From NCBI GenBank assembly GCA_023212645.1, contig JALBYC010000002.1, positions 310,001 through 374,000 on the forward strand: a stretch of DNA of 64,000 nt, read 5' to 3'. This stretch comes from Farysia itapuensis. Lineage: Eukaryota > Basidiomycota > Ustilaginomycetes > Ustilaginales > Ustilaginaceae. The notes beneath the pieces are model-generated. The model searched no databases, was not told the origin of the DNA, and was given only the letters and a program-made list of their open reading frames with translations. Of this stretch, positions 40,772 to 50,834 are shown piece by piece (position 1 is the stretch's first letter; each line of letters starts with the position of its first letter). Both the position numbers and the translations under genes were made by a program.

Positions 40772-41605
40772 ATGACTACACCATCTGGATCTGGCTCGCC
40801 CGAGGACGTAGGCCTTGTTGAGGTGTACGGTATCTCGGCATCGACCTTCACCCGCTCGATCAAGCTCGGACTGCACGAGCTTGGCATTCACTTTGTCCAG
40901 GTAGAGCGCGAGCCGCACAGTCAAGATGTCAAGGCGCTCAACCAGTACGGCCTGCTTCCAGTCCTCGTCCACCGCCCTGATGGCCTGCACACACGCAAAG
41001 AGGACGTCATCAGTCTGCATGAAAGCAATGCCATTCGACGCTACATCGACGAATATCTCGCCCCCATCGCCGCCTCGGCCAACAGGACCAGCGGTCATCA
41101 TCTGCGAAATCTGACGCCTACTCCCTCATCCTTCGCCGGCCCGTCCGGCATTGACCGCTCCACGGTCCTTGAGCGAGCCAAAGTCGACGGCCTCGTTTCC
41201 ACCTTCTCACAAACCATCTTCCCTGCGCTGGAACATGCCTTTATCAAACCAGCCGGTACCATGGTCAAGAACGGCGCTGACAAACAGACCATCCTCGTTG
41301 CGTTCGACCAAAGCGTTCAGCGCGTTCACAACTTGCTCCAAATCGTCGAGGAGCAAGCTTCTGCCGCACCGTCCTCTACCGTTGGCGATGGACCTTGGCT
41401 TCTCGGCGGCGCACAGCTGACATGGGCCGATCTGTTCCTGTTCCCCATCTTGGACGATCTGCGTGTGAGCCCGCTTGGGGATTTGCTGCAGGGCGATACT
41501 CCGACGTTCCCCTGGCTCGCACAGTGGATGAAGAGGATGGATGCCCGGGCTAGCGTCAAGCAGACCCACCCGGGTAGCGTCGCTCACCAAGCCTCTCGCA
41601 AGTAA
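40772..41605 (+). CDS. Glutathione S-transferase-like protein
   Basis: The protein has 277 residues in two regions. The N-terminal thioredoxin-like domain (about 9-90) has VEVYGISASTFTRSIKLGLHELGI, where a Ser/Thr cluster sits at the usual active site, a cis-Pro segment GLLPVL and the glutathione-binding turn HESNAIRRYID. The C-terminal helical domain (about 115-265) has WLLGGAQLTWADLFLFPILDDL. GSTs conjugate glutathione to electrophiles; the substrate is unknown. A stretch around 90-115 is longer than usual. It lies downstream of PLP2 on the same strand and converges on the phosphoesterase gene with an 85-bp gap. Confidence 0.82.
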   Translation: MTTPSGSGSPEDVGLVEVYGISASTFTRSIKLGLHELGIHFVQVEREPHSQDVKALNQYGLLPVLVHRPDGLHTRKEDVISLHESNAIRRYIDEYLAPIAASANRTSGHHLRNLTPTPSSFAGPSGIDRSTVLERAKVDGLVSTFSQTIFPALEHAFIKPAGTMVKNGADKQTILVAFDQSVQRVHNLLQIVEEQASAAPSSTVGDGPWLLGGAQLTWADLFLFPILDDLRVSPLGDLLQGDTPTFPWLAQWMKRMDARASVKQTHPGSVAHQASRK

Positions 41606-41690
41606 TACGGCGAGCAGATCTCAAAGCCTCTTGGTTTGTTGTAATAATGTCAATATCTATTAAAAACGTGTGTTGGTGTCGATTGAATGA

Positions 41691-44141
41691 TTATGCTGTT
41701 GAAGAAAGGGTCTGATCTGTGCTAGCTTGTGCGTTGAGAGACGGTTGTGAGGGGGCCGTATGGGAAGACGAGGAGAGAGGAGCGTAAGGAGTGACAGCAG
41801 TGGCGGCGACAGAAGCTGCTAGGGATTCTGCGTCTTGCGCGTCGAAATCGGGCTGATCGTCGAGCGGCGGGTAACCCATTTTGCCTGCACGTCGCACCTG
41901 GGCAGCTACAGCTGCCTTGACTGGCTGCGTATTCCACTCGAGCTCGGCATAGCGTGGGTATAGGAGCTGAGTCGTGATGTCGCCCCACTGACGCAACTGG
42001 TCGAGATGATACTTTCCTGTCCCGTTCCGCATTACGTCTCCAAGGTTCAGCAGCTCGATAATGACGGTGCGTACAAAGTCGACAAACACCACATCCACCA
42101 CATCGTCGTCCGAGTCGGGCAGCGGATTCGGGTTGGATGCAACGTACTCTGGTTGTTTCGGATGGAATGGCAGGGGAGAGTGTACGGTATCGTCCCCGTA
42201 TCCTGCGCACTGGTCGATGGTACGGTAGCCCAATGATGGCTTGTCCAGCGAGTCGTACTTGTGAAAGAAGCGCAAGAGAGCCTCGTCTTCTTCGGCTTCG
42301 ATCTGCTCAACACTCTTGACTGTCACGTTGCCCTGAGCAACTGTGTCATTTGCAGAGGCAGCGGCGGCAGCGGCTGCCTTCTGATCAGCTCGCTCTGACT
42401 GGAGAAAGGAAAACCATTGCGACTTTTGCCAACGTACGAAAATGTCTTCGATAAACCCGCTGCCGTACCGCAGCAGCGCGTCGTCATCGGCATAGTGTGT
42501 GCCGCCTTGCATTACCTCCAGCACGGCGCCCTTTTTGAAAGATCGCAGGCCGTGCAAAAGTTGTTTCGCAATGCCCCAGGGTACATCAGGCATATAGAGA
42601 AATCGATCCTTGAACGGTGACACAATGTACTGATCGTTGCGCGTAAATGGACCAGAATAGACGTCGAATCGCTGAGAGCCACTGTTGATGAGCACGAGAC
42701 TGTTTTTGTCGCGCCGCGATTTTTCCGAAGGCCGCACGACTTTCGGCAGTACATGGTCGGCGAGTAGGCTAAGCAGACTTGAGTTATCTCCATATGCTAC
42801 CCTATCGAGGTAGTAGTCCTGAGGTACAACGCCGTGCAGGCGCGACAGGTTCCACGCCTCGCCGATCGCATTCATGATGAATCGGATGAAACTGCCCTTC
42901 TTTGTCGCAAGCTGTTTTGGCGATTGGAGCTGCAAGTGATGGGCAAAGTTGCGCGGGTTGGCGTCAATGTAGCGACGAGTAAACTTGACTCTGCCCCTGT
43001 TTCCAGCCTTTTTGCGTTTCTGAAGATCCTTGAGACCCATAAACCCGACGGTCTCGAGGTAGCGACCGCTTTCGAGCGCCATAGTTTGACTGTCCATCAT
43101 TCTGCAGTCTCGCACGTGGGTATGTCCACCCAAGATACTGATGGGTGTGTCTGGGAATCGAGCGCGGATCGTCGTACGCACGGCGTCCCACCCTGGATCG
43201 CCCGATACAGGCATGTGCCCCAGAATCACGAAAACATCGACCCCCCACTTTTCAGCACGGTCCAGGCTCTGTACAAACCAGTCCTCCTTAACCATCTCCT
43301 GCGGCGGCTGCACGACGATACCGGGAGCAGCTAGCTTGAAGTCAAACAGAATGCCGTACGACATAATCTTGAGACCTTGCACGGGGGTTACCATGGTGGT
43401 GACCAACGATCCAATAGGAGCAAAGCTAGCGTTGGGCGCATTCGGCTCTGGCAGAGTGATTTTCACGTTGCTTGTCATGTATCGTCCGCTCCACTGCGGC
43501 ACAAAGTTGAGATACACATCCTTGGCTACAGTGTAGTTGTATAGCTCGTGATTGCCGATGGTGAGAAGATCGTACTCGACCATGGCAAAGACCTGGTTGC
43601 TGACGTGGCCGTCGACAGCTTCCTTGCCACCAGGCTCGTCTCTATTGTATGGCGGGAAGCCGTCCGCGATGCCGTTGCCGTCATGGAGATCGCCCGTGTC
43701 CACAAGGATGAGGTCTCTACCTTCAGATCTTGCCTTGGTCTTGATCTTTGCCGCGAAGGAGGCCCAGTCGCCCCAGTCGGCAGAGTAGTTGGGTTCGGGC
43801 GGCGACGTTTTCCGATGACCCTGAAACCAGCCGTGAATGTCAGTGGTATGTAGGATGTTGAGATCGCCCCAGTCCAGATCACGAAGAGTATCATCAGTTC
43901 GAGGCATTCGTCCTCGTTCCCTGCTCCATCGCTCGAAGCCCTCTATCTCTGCTCTATAGCTGGCTAAAGAGCCAGCATCTGAGTCGACGTGGTTGTTGAA
44001 GGCCAGCAGACTGGACAGAGGCTCGACCTGCGGGCTCGCTAGCGTCGTCGCTGCGAGCTGGAGACATAGCGATAAGAGCAACACAAATACGCCGAGTGTC
44101 AATGAAAAGCCTGGGTTAGAGGATACACTAGAAGGCTGCAT
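41691..44141 (-). CDS. Secreted or vacuolar metallophosphoesterase (5'-nucleotidase family)
   Basis: 816 residues with an N-terminal signal peptide or anchor (LTLGVFVLLLSLCLQLAATTLA). The calcineurin-like phosphoesterase domain (about 90-400) has all metal-binding blocks: TTDIHGWF, DTGDLHDGNG, TIGNHELYN, VILGHMP and ILGGHTHVRD. Downstream is a 5'-nucleotidase C-terminal-like domain (LLADHVLPKVV, SLVLINSGSQRFDVYSGPFTRNDQYIVSPF). It resembles yeast YHR202W and relatives, thought to be vacuolar. Substrate specificity cannot be read from sequence. An Ala-rich stretch (about 590) and a Ser/Thr tail are low-complexity additions. Confidence 0.85.
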   Translation of the reverse strand: MQPSSVSSNPGFSLTLGVFVLLLSLCLQLAATTLASPQVEPLSSLLAFNNHVDSDAGSLASYRAEIEGFERWSRERGRMPRTDDTLRDLDWGDLNILHTTDIHGWFQGHRKTSPPEPNYSADWGDWASFAAKIKTKARSEGRDLILVDTGDLHDGNGIADGFPPYNRDEPGGKEAVDGHVSNQVFAMVEYDLLTIGNHELYNYTVAKDVYLNFVPQWSGRYMTSNVKITLPEPNAPNASFAPIGSLVTTMVTPVQGLKIMSYGILFDFKLAAPGIVVQPPQEMVKEDWFVQSLDRAEKWGVDVFVILGHMPVSGDPGWDAVRTTIRARFPDTPISILGGHTHVRDCRMMDSQTMALESGRYLETVGFMGLKDLQKRKKAGNRGRVKFTRRYIDANPRNFAHHLQLQSPKQLATKKGSFIRFIMNAIGEAWNLSRLHGVVPQDYYLDRVAYGDNSSLLSLLADHVLPKVVRPSEKSRRDKNSLVLINSGSQRFDVYSGPFTRNDQYIVSPFKDRFLYMPDVPWGIAKQLLHGLRSFKKGAVLEVMQGGTHYADDDALLRYGSGFIEDIFVRWQKSQWFSFLQSERADQKAAAAAAASANDTVAQGNVTVKSVEQIEAEEDEALLRFFHKYDSLDKPSLGYRTIDQCAGYGDDTVHSPLPFHPKQPEYVASNPNPLPDSDDDVVDVVFVDFVRTVIIELLNLGDVMRNGTGKYHLDQLRQWGDITTQLLYPRYAELEWNTQPVKAAVAAQVRRAGKMGYPPLDDQPDFDAQDAESLAASVAATAVTPYAPLSSSSHTAPSQPSLNAQASTDQTLSSTA

Positions 44142-44364
44142 AGCTGCAGAGAGGCTGTGCGCAAAGTGTCTGTCTTCACCGGAGGTCTACTTCATAAGGG
44201 CATGGTGTCGTGCAGTCACAGTGCTGGAACGATGGAAAGAGGAGCACGAGGCGCCTTGTGTGGAGGGAGCACACCACCAGTAAATTTGAGCAAAAGATGG
44301 AATTGAAAGTTATACGTGGCATGTGGCGTCATAGCGTGCTCTATGTTACAAGGATGTGGAAGTG

Positions 44365-46245
44365 CTAATCATCCTGGGGAGGCTTGACAGCAAGTGCAAG
44401 AGAGTGCTGTCCTGCGGTTGAGGCAGCCATGATGCGCCAAGCCCCTGACTGGCCGGGCATACCGACAGCAGTGGGCGTGTCTTTGCTCTGGTCGCCTCCA
44501 ACCTCATCCGCAGGCTGACCCATGGCGTCATCCGAAGTTGTTCCCCACGAATACAGCGTCCCGTCGGCAGACAGTGCAAGTGTGAATCGCATACCAGCAC
44601 TGATGCTGACAATCTTTGTCTTGCCATCTTCTGTTTTGGCCTGAGCGGTAGCCCAACTTGGCGGGTCTGGGAAAGCGACGTGGACAGGTTCTCGCACAAC
44701 GACGGGATTGGAAGCACTCGAACCTTTGAGTGCCGGATGATCGGCAGGAAGTCCAAGCTTACCCTCATCACTGTCGCCACAGATATAGACCTGGCCATTG
44801 GAGAGCAAAAAGGCGGTGTGGAAGTTTCCTCCGACGATTTGAATGACTTCCGCTCCACCGTGACGACTGGGGCTGAGGGCTGGAATGCCGTGTGGGTTGG
44901 CGACCTTGCTCGCCTTCAAGCCAGTACCTGTCTGACCCTTGGTGTTCAGCCCCCAGGCCACAACTTTGCCGCTCTTCTCGACGGCAAAGCCGTTCGACAG
45001 ACCGGCGAATACGCGCTTGCAATCACTGAGTCCGGTGACAGTGGTGGGTGTCAAGTCGCAATCCCTCGGCGGCTCGCCGTGGGAGAATTTCTGAGCCACT
45101 TTTCGCGGATTGGCAGCGCGTCCGAGCTGGTAGCAGGTGTTTGTACCCCACGAATACACTTTGCCTTGCAATGTCAATGCCAGTATATGATTTTCGCCGG
45201 CAGCAACGGCACTGAAGTGTTCGTGCTCAATCCCGGGGAGTGCTATCGGATGCCACTGTTCTTTGTTGAGACCAGGTGAGTCTGAGTCAGCAAAGCAGAC
45301 TCGACCTTCTCCGTCTTTGAAGTAACCCCACGAGCGAAGTCTGCCATGCTCGTCCAGCGCCACACCAGCAGCATCTGCTGAAGCAACGCGGACTGCCCTG
45401 AACTTCTCCACTGCTCCTTCCTTGCCGGTCTTTGGGTCGATGCCATGGCCCGTTGGCGAGATCCCTTCGACAGGCGCAAAGTTGAAGTAGGTTTCTTCAG
45501 CGTCGTCGGCAGATCCTCTATGTTTCCGACCGAGTGTACCGTAGTCTTCTGCGCCCGATGTCAGAATACGGCCCTTGCTATCAATCATGACGGAATGCAT
45601 ACCGCCTCCGACCACAACTTCAATACCGCCTTCGCCAAAATCTCCGTCGTCGATCTGCAGCGAGACCTCTTTGTTTCCGAAAGGCTTTCCCTTGTTGAGT
45701 TTGTTCGGCTTGTCGTCTTCCGGAGGGCCAACGCCAAATTGACCAGAATCACCGGAACCCCACACGAAGAGCTTTCGCGGCAAAACAGCACCTTTGCCTG
45801 ATGTTGGCACGAGGCCGGCTGAGACCTGGACAGCTATGCCTTCAACAATGTCGTGAGAGTGGACTGACTCCACTTTGCGGGGCACAACGTTCAGGGGTCC
45901 GGCTGCGGGAGTGGGTGCTCTTCGTGAACGCTTGACTGCTCGGGCAGGAACGTCTTTAGCGTCAAGGTCTCGCATGGACTCGTCTTTTGTTTCCGATTTG
46001 ACAGGTGCGCTGCCATTTGGCAAGGGTGTGGCCACATCCTGTGCTTCGTCCGGCATGGCCTCGTCCTCCTGTTTGGCCCGCTTGGTACCGCGTTTGGTTG
46101 GCTCCTTGGCAGCCGCTTTGCTGGGTTTAGCATCGGCGACCTTGGCTGCGATGGCGCCATTGACCGCCGAAGACCTGGGCTGACCGTTTGCTTTGGCACG
46201 CATGCCCGAGACTACTCTGGCAGAAGTGGGTGCCATGTCTGCCAA
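44365..46245 (-). CDS. RCC1: Regulator of chromosome condensation (RCC1), Ran guanine nucleotide exchange factor
   Basis: The 626-residue protein has an N-terminal Lys/Arg-rich nuclear and chromatin-binding tail (KEPTKRGTKRAKQEDE). Seven RCC1 beta-propeller blades follow from about 165. Blade motifs include KLFVWGSGDSGQFGVG, VVGGGMHSVMIDSKGRILTSGAEDYGTLG, AAGENHILALTLQGKVYSWGTN and IVGGNFHTAFLLSNGQVYICGDSDEGKLGL. RCC1 charges Ran with GTP on chromatin and so drives nuclear transport and spindle assembly (Prp20 in budding yeast, Pim1 in fission yeast). A CACGTG site lies 86 bp upstream at 46331. The start may be Met1 or Met4. It is divergent from the CON-6 gene. Confidence 0.93.
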   Translation of the reverse strand: MADMAPTSARVVSGMRAKANGQPRSSAVNGAIAAKVADAKPSKAAAKEPTKRGTKRAKQEDEAMPDEAQDVATPLPNGSAPVKSETKDESMRDLDAKDVPARAVKRSRRAPTPAAGPLNVVPRKVESVHSHDIVEGIAVQVSAGLVPTSGKGAVLPRKLFVWGSGDSGQFGVGPPEDDKPNKLNKGKPFGNKEVSLQIDDGDFGEGGIEVVVGGGMHSVMIDSKGRILTSGAEDYGTLGRKHRGSADDAEETYFNFAPVEGISPTGHGIDPKTGKEGAVEKFRAVRVASADAAGVALDEHGRLRSWGYFKDGEGRVCFADSDSPGLNKEQWHPIALPGIEHEHFSAVAAGENHILALTLQGKVYSWGTNTCYQLGRAANPRKVAQKFSHGEPPRDCDLTPTTVTGLSDCKRVFAGLSNGFAVEKSGKVVAWGLNTKGQTGTGLKASKVANPHGIPALSPSRHGGAEVIQIVGGNFHTAFLLSNGQVYICGDSDEGKLGLPADHPALKGSSASNPVVVREPVHVAFPDPPSWATAQAKTEDGKTKIVSISAGMRFTLALSADGTLYSWGTTSDDAMGQPADEVGGDQSKDTPTAVGMPGQSGAWRIMAASTAGQHSLALAVKPPQDD

Positions 46246-46551
46246 TGCGGATGACAGGACGCGGTATGGATGGCTCGAGAGTCGTGGCCGTTCTTCCGAA
46301 CAAAAATCTCACCGAGACATTCACTCAATCCACGTGACAATTTTTCGTGGACGCGATTTTTCGGCTTGACAGGACAGAGCGGCACAAAAACAGAAGAGCG
46401 CAAGAGCGATAAGCCTAGAAGAGTGTGAGTCTGGCCTTTGGACGTTGGACCCTGCCTCTGCTGCAGCCGGGGAACAGACAAGCGCCTAAGCTTGCATGCT
46501 TTTCTGACAGCGTTTGCCGTTACGACAACCATCACTATCAGCTTCGGAAAC
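46246..46551. other. Divergent promoter between RCC1 and CON-6
   Basis: About 306 bp between two divergent starts, holding CACGTG at 46331-46336 in the context CCACGTGAC. The CON-6 leader is close to its ATG. No further feature is recognised. Confidence 0.5.
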
Positions 46552-46915
46552 ATGCCTTACAAGCCTCACAGACGTATCCCGGACAAGGACCATGTTCTCG
46601 CTGGCTACAAGGTAAGTCAAGCGCTCCTCTTGATTCAGTCTGCGGCACCCAAACTAACTATATTCTACATTCTTTGGGATCGAACATCATCAGGCTACTC
46701 TCAACAACCCCATGACGTCTAGCGATGCAAGACACTACGCTCGTAAGCAGCTGCTCAAAGTCAGTTCACCTTGCCTAGATACATTTATGCTCATCTTACT
46801 GACGCACAACTTTGCCGAATGCTTATAGAGGGGTCACGTTAAGGACGCCTTCTTTTCTACTTCTATTGACACTCGCATGCGCCGAATGCTTGGTCTGAGA
46901 GCCAAGAGACGCTGA
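46552..46915 (+). CDS. Small CON-6 family protein, two introns
   Basis: Three tiny exons, 46552-46611, 46694-46759 and 46829-46915, give 70 residues beginning MPYKPHRRIPDKDHVLAGYK. The introns start GTAAGT and GTCAGT and end in ATCAG and TATAG. The junction creates AGYKATLNNPMTSSDARHYA, which matches the CON-6 motif (GYKATLxNPxxSxxA). CON-6 was named for Neurospora conidiation and is induced in spores and stress; its molecular role is unknown. The basic tail ends MLGLRAKRR. Only one motif copy is present. An alternative donor (GTAAGC at 46743) would alter the middle exon. Its short exons hide it from simple ORF detection. Confidence 0.75.
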
Positions 46916-47306
46916 AAACACCCTCGCCCTTCTCACATGCTCTTGTACCTTTGTCATGATACCTGTTTGCTCCTCTTCAGCGTTTCGACTATCGAATGGC
47001 TGGTCGTTAAGTGTGAGTTGTCTAGTTGTTCGAACTTGTACCTTCACGCTTGTGCGCTTGTTAACCTTGTTAACCTTGTTACTTATTACTTGGTACTTGT
47101 GTACTTGTTCCTGAGTCAGAGTGTGGCCTAACAGCTTGACCCCAAAAACTCGAAGTCGAAGTGTGGAGGACGATCAAGGGTCCGTGCCACTGCATTATGC
47201 ACGTTCAGCGCCTGACTTCCCCACCAAGCTAGAGCTTGCGCTGTTCCAGTCACCCCTCCTGCTTCGGAACTCCAGTCCTGCTTGCTTCACCACATCTCTG
47301 ACCAAC
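46916..47306. other. Upstream region of the alpha-mannosidase gene
   Basis: About 390 bp between CON-6 and AMS1 on the same strand, rich in CT and in a TTG/TTAAC repeat (47057-47110). The frame upstream of the chosen AMS1 Met is open back to 47121, but its sequence looks like leader. Confidence 0.5.
47057..47110 (+). repeat. Short TTGTTAACC / ACTTG tandem repeat
   Basis: CTTGTTAAC occurs twice in tandem (nearly three times with CTTGTTACT), followed by several ACTTG units. It lies about 200-250 bp upstream of the AMS1 start and is probably slippage-derived. Confidence 0.65.
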
Positions 47307-50300
47307 ATGAGCGACGTGACTGGTACCGAGTCATCAGAGGCCTCAGAGGCTTACCCTCGTCTTGCAAGTTCGGAGCCTAGAGCTGTCCGTTCAGGGCTCA
47401 TCCGTTCTGTACATGAACGCCGTCTCCAAGAATTCGTCGGAGGCCAGTATGCCGACTACAACCTAGCCTCGCTCCTCTTCGAACATCGCACGGACAATGA
47501 CAAGTACATCTCGATCGAAAGCTGGACACCCAAAGCGGGCTCTAAGCCTTCCTTCGATGAGGCCAAGAAGCAGAAGTACGTCCCGGCCAAGAAACAAATC
47601 AAATTTGGTCCCTCTTGGACCAATCACTGGCTCAAGGTCAAGGTAACGGTACCCAAAGAATGGCGCGAGAAGGAATGGGTACAGATTGAATTTGATCCTG
47701 GATGCGAGGCAATGTTCTTCACGGAAGACGGTATGCCCTTGCAAGGTATCTCGGGTGGCTTTGAGGACAACCGACGTGTAGATTTCCCGCTCAAGCCCAA
47801 GTACAGGTCAGGTGTCACCTTCTATATTGAGATCACTGCCAACGGAATGTTTGGCCTACCATCTGACGGCACTGGTGATCCCGACCCAAATCGGTACTTT
47901 GAGCTGGAATCTTGCGATATCGTGGTCAAACGGGCGGAAGCATGGCGACTCATGTGGGACTTTGACGCCCTCCAAGGCTGTGTCAAGAACCTGTCAAAAG
48001 ATACCGAACTACAGAACAGAGCTATCTGGGTCGCGAATCAGATCCAAAACACATTCCGCAAAGCAGATTTGGGTAGCATATCAAAGTGCCGAAAGCTAGC
48101 CCAGGAGATCTTGGGCAAAGACTGGGACAGCCACGCCGACAAGCTATACGAACAAGATATTGTCAAGGGAAGAGAAGACACGAGAATCTGGTGTATCGGT
48201 CACACACACATCGACAGCGCATGGCTGTGGCCATACTCTGCTACTCAGCAGAAGGTCGCCCGCTCCTGGGCGACGCAGATTGACCTCTTGGAACGCTTTC
48301 CAGAGCATCGCTTCACCGCTTCCACTGCCCAGCAGTACCAATGGCTCGAGACTCTTTACCCTGCCCTGTTCGAAAAAGTGCAACAACATGTCAAAGGTGG
48401 TCGTTTTCAGCCGATCGGAGGCTCTTGGGTAGAGTGCGACGCCAATATGCCATCCGGCGAGGCTTTTGCAAGACAGTTCCTGTACGGACAGCGTTACTTC
48501 AAGTCCCGCTTCGGTAAAAGATGCGACATCTTTTGGCTTCCGGACACGTTTGGGTACAACGCCCAGATTCCGCAATTGGCCCGTCAATCTGGTTGCGACT
48601 ACTTCTTCACGCAGAAGCTGAGCTGGAGCAACATCAATCGATTCCCGCATAACACGCTCATGTGGGTCGGCTTGGATGGCACCCAGATCATCGTACACAT
48701 GACTCCGGTGAACAACTATGACTCCAAATGCTCGGTCGAAGAGATCGTGCGTGGCGTGAAGAACAACCAGGACCTTTGGGTACAGCCTTCTGCTCTTATG
48801 CCCTTCGGGTTTGGTGATGGAGGAGGTGGACCTACTGAAGTCATGCTAGAACGTCTCCGAAGAGCCCGAGCTATCAACAACAATGGCTTCAAAGACATGC
48901 CCAGGGTCACGATGGGACCCTCGGTCAAAGACTTCTTCGAACACGTCAAAGACACCACCGACCAAGGCCGTCGACTGAGCACTTGGTCTGGCGAGATTTA
49001 TCTGGAGTTCCATCGCGGAGTCTACACTTCGCACGGATCGATCAAGGCGTGGAACAGACACTTTGAGGCTTTCATGCAGAAACTCGAGTGGATCTGCACC
49101 CTTGCTTCCCTCAAAGCGAAGGGGTATTCCTACCCAAAAAAGGACATCGACGCCATTTGGGAGCCTCTGCTATTGAACCAGTTTCACGACTGTCTTCCTG
49201 GAAGCGCGATCAGGTTGGTCTACGATGACTTGGAGGAAATGTACGCTGAGATGGCCAAACAGGGTGCGAAGCTGTGGGATAACGCAGTCAATGCTTTGGG
49301 TGTTGGCAAGAGCCACGCGCTAGACAATGTCTTCGCAAATGTAAACACCCTCAACGTGCCACGACTGGAGCTGGTGAGAGTCGATCTCAACGATCAGACT
49401 TCCCGTGCTGAGGCTATTGCGCTCTCGCACATATCGCCACAGCTCTGCAACCAAGGTCAGAGTGCGCTACTCCTGTACCAGGATGCTGACGGCAGCGGAT
49501 GTGCAAAGGCCGTTGCGGACCACAGCTCCATGCTGCGCACATTGCAGGCAGTCTCAGCCCAGGAGCTTGACCACAATGCTTTCGTACTACGATCCGAGGC
49601 CATCGCCATCAAAGTGGAGGGTGGACGCATTACTTCGATCTACGACCGTCTGGTAGGCAGAGAGCTAATTGAGGAGGGCCGTACTGCCGGATTCTCCATC
49701 GCCGAAGACTATCCGCCTCAATTTGACAACTGGGAGACCGAGCTATACTCGCTCGACACCGAGGAGCCTATTGTGTTTGGCAACGTGCGAATCGCCGAAT
49801 GTGGTCCTTGGCGGGCCAGCCTGGCACTTGAGGCCAAGTTTGGTCAAAGCACCATAAAGTTGAGCATCGTGCTGGATGCCTTACCCGCCACCACACTGAC
49901 CAAGACGCGCAACCACCGACCGCTTCTCCGCTTCGATACTGAAATCGACTGGCAGGAGAAACATCGTTTCTTACGCTTCGAAGTGCCCACACAGCTGCAA
50001 TCTGACTCGGCGAGCTACGAGACCCAGTTTGGCGTAACGAAACGACCTACTACACGCAACACGAGCTGGGAAGCGGCCAAGTTTGAGGTATGCGGCCACA
50101 GGTTCGCCGACCTCTCGGAACCTGGGTATGGCTTGAGTATCTTGACAGAGTCCAAATACGGGTACAGTGTTGAGGGTGGCCTTATGCGATTATCGCTGCT
50201 CAAAGCTGGAACCTACCCGGACGCGCACGAGGACGAGGGCGTGCACAAGTTCGCATTCGCTCTCTATCCGCATGTTGGGGCGCTTGCTATGGGCAAAGTT

Positions 50301-50756
50301 GTCCAAGTCGCACGCATCTTCAACGCCCGCTTCGACACAGGCCACAACAACCAACTCGCCCACCTCAAGCTTCCGTCGCAGTCCCTTCTGCCCAGTCTAC
50401 AGTCTCAGCTGGTTATGCCAATCACCCTTCTGGATAAAGGCAAAGCCGGCGTGCTCATCGATACTGTCAAGCGCGCGGAAGAAGACTTTGAATACTACGG
50501 CGTGAAACCCGCCTCGTCCTCATCGTTTAGTATTGTGGTAAGGATGTACGAGGCAGTTGGCTCAGCTGCCCGACCCACTCTCAAGATTTCAACACCGATC
50601 AAGTCCACCGCGCTCACAAATTTGCTCGAAGACGTCGACGAGACGGCTAGTGACAAGCTCCAGCTTGCAACCTACACCGACGAGAACGATGACACGTACA
50701 TCGAGCTCGACTTTCGTCCATTCGAGATCAAGACGCTCAAGATCACAATCTCATAG
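47307..50756 (+). CDS. AMS1: Class II alpha-mannosidase (GH38, AMS1 type)
   Basis: I choose Met at 47307 (MSDVTGTESSEASEAYP), giving 1149 residues; the frame opens further upstream. The GH38 catalytic domain contains the zinc motif CIGHTHIDSAWLWPY and PDTFGYNAQIPQ, whose Asp is the expected nucleophile. It also has QFHDCLPGSAIRLVYDDLEEMY. The C-terminal beta domains end EIDWQEKHRFLRFEVP and beyond. AMS1 enzymes trim free and glycoprotein-derived mannose oligosaccharides and in yeast reach the vacuole by the selective Cvt pathway, without a signal peptide. None is seen here. It converges on the tannase gene with a 78-bp gap. Confidence 0.93.
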   Translation: MSDVTGTESSEASEAYPRLASSEPRAVRSGLIRSVHERRLQEFVGGQYADYNLASLLFEHRTDNDKYISIESWTPKAGSKPSFDEAKKQKYVPAKKQIKFGPSWTNHWLKVKVTVPKEWREKEWVQIEFDPGCEAMFFTEDGMPLQGISGGFEDNRRVDFPLKPKYRSGVTFYIEITANGMFGLPSDGTGDPDPNRYFELESCDIVVKRAEAWRLMWDFDALQGCVKNLSKDTELQNRAIWVANQIQNTFRKADLGSISKCRKLAQEILGKDWDSHADKLYEQDIVKGREDTRIWCIGHTHIDSAWLWPYSATQQKVARSWATQIDLLERFPEHRFTASTAQQYQWLETLYPALFEKVQQHVKGGRFQPIGGSWVECDANMPSGEAFARQFLYGQRYFKSRFGKRCDIFWLPDTFGYNAQIPQLARQSGCDYFFTQKLSWSNINRFPHNTLMWVGLDGTQIIVHMTPVNNYDSKCSVEEIVRGVKNNQDLWVQPSALMPFGFGDGGGGPTEVMLERLRRARAINNNGFKDMPRVTMGPSVKDFFEHVKDTTDQGRRLSTWSGEIYLEFHRGVYTSHGSIKAWNRHFEAFMQKLEWICTLASLKAKGYSYPKKDIDAIWEPLLLNQFHDCLPGSAIRLVYDDLEEMYAEMAKQGAKLWDNAVNALGVGKSHALDNVFANVNTLNVPRLELVRVDLNDQTSRAEAIALSHISPQLCNQGQSALLLYQDADGSGCAKAVADHSSMLRTLQAVSAQELDHNAFVLRSEAIAIKVEGGRITSIYDRLVGRELIEEGRTAGFSIAEDYPPQFDNWETELYSLDTEEPIVFGNVRIAECGPWRASLALEAKFGQSTIKLSIVLDALPATTLTKTRNHRPLLRFDTEIDWQEKHRFLRFEVPTQLQSDSASYETQFGVTKRPTTRNTSWEAAKFEVCGHRFADLSEPGYGLSILTESKYGYSVEGGLMRLSLLKAGTYPDAHEDEGVHKFAFALYPHVGALAMGKVVQVARIFNARFDTGHNNQLAHLKLPSQSLLPSLQSQLVMPITLLDKGKAGVLIDTVKRAEEDFEYYGVKPASSSSFSIVVRMYEAVGSAARPTLKISTPIKSTALTNLLEDVDETASDKLQLATYTDENDDTYIELDFRPFEIKTLKITIS

Positions 50757-50834
50757 ATCACGCTTGCGAGTAAATAAGATTCACATGTCGGACTGTTTGT
50801 GCGAAAGAACAGCAAAGATGCCAGCATTCCGAGC

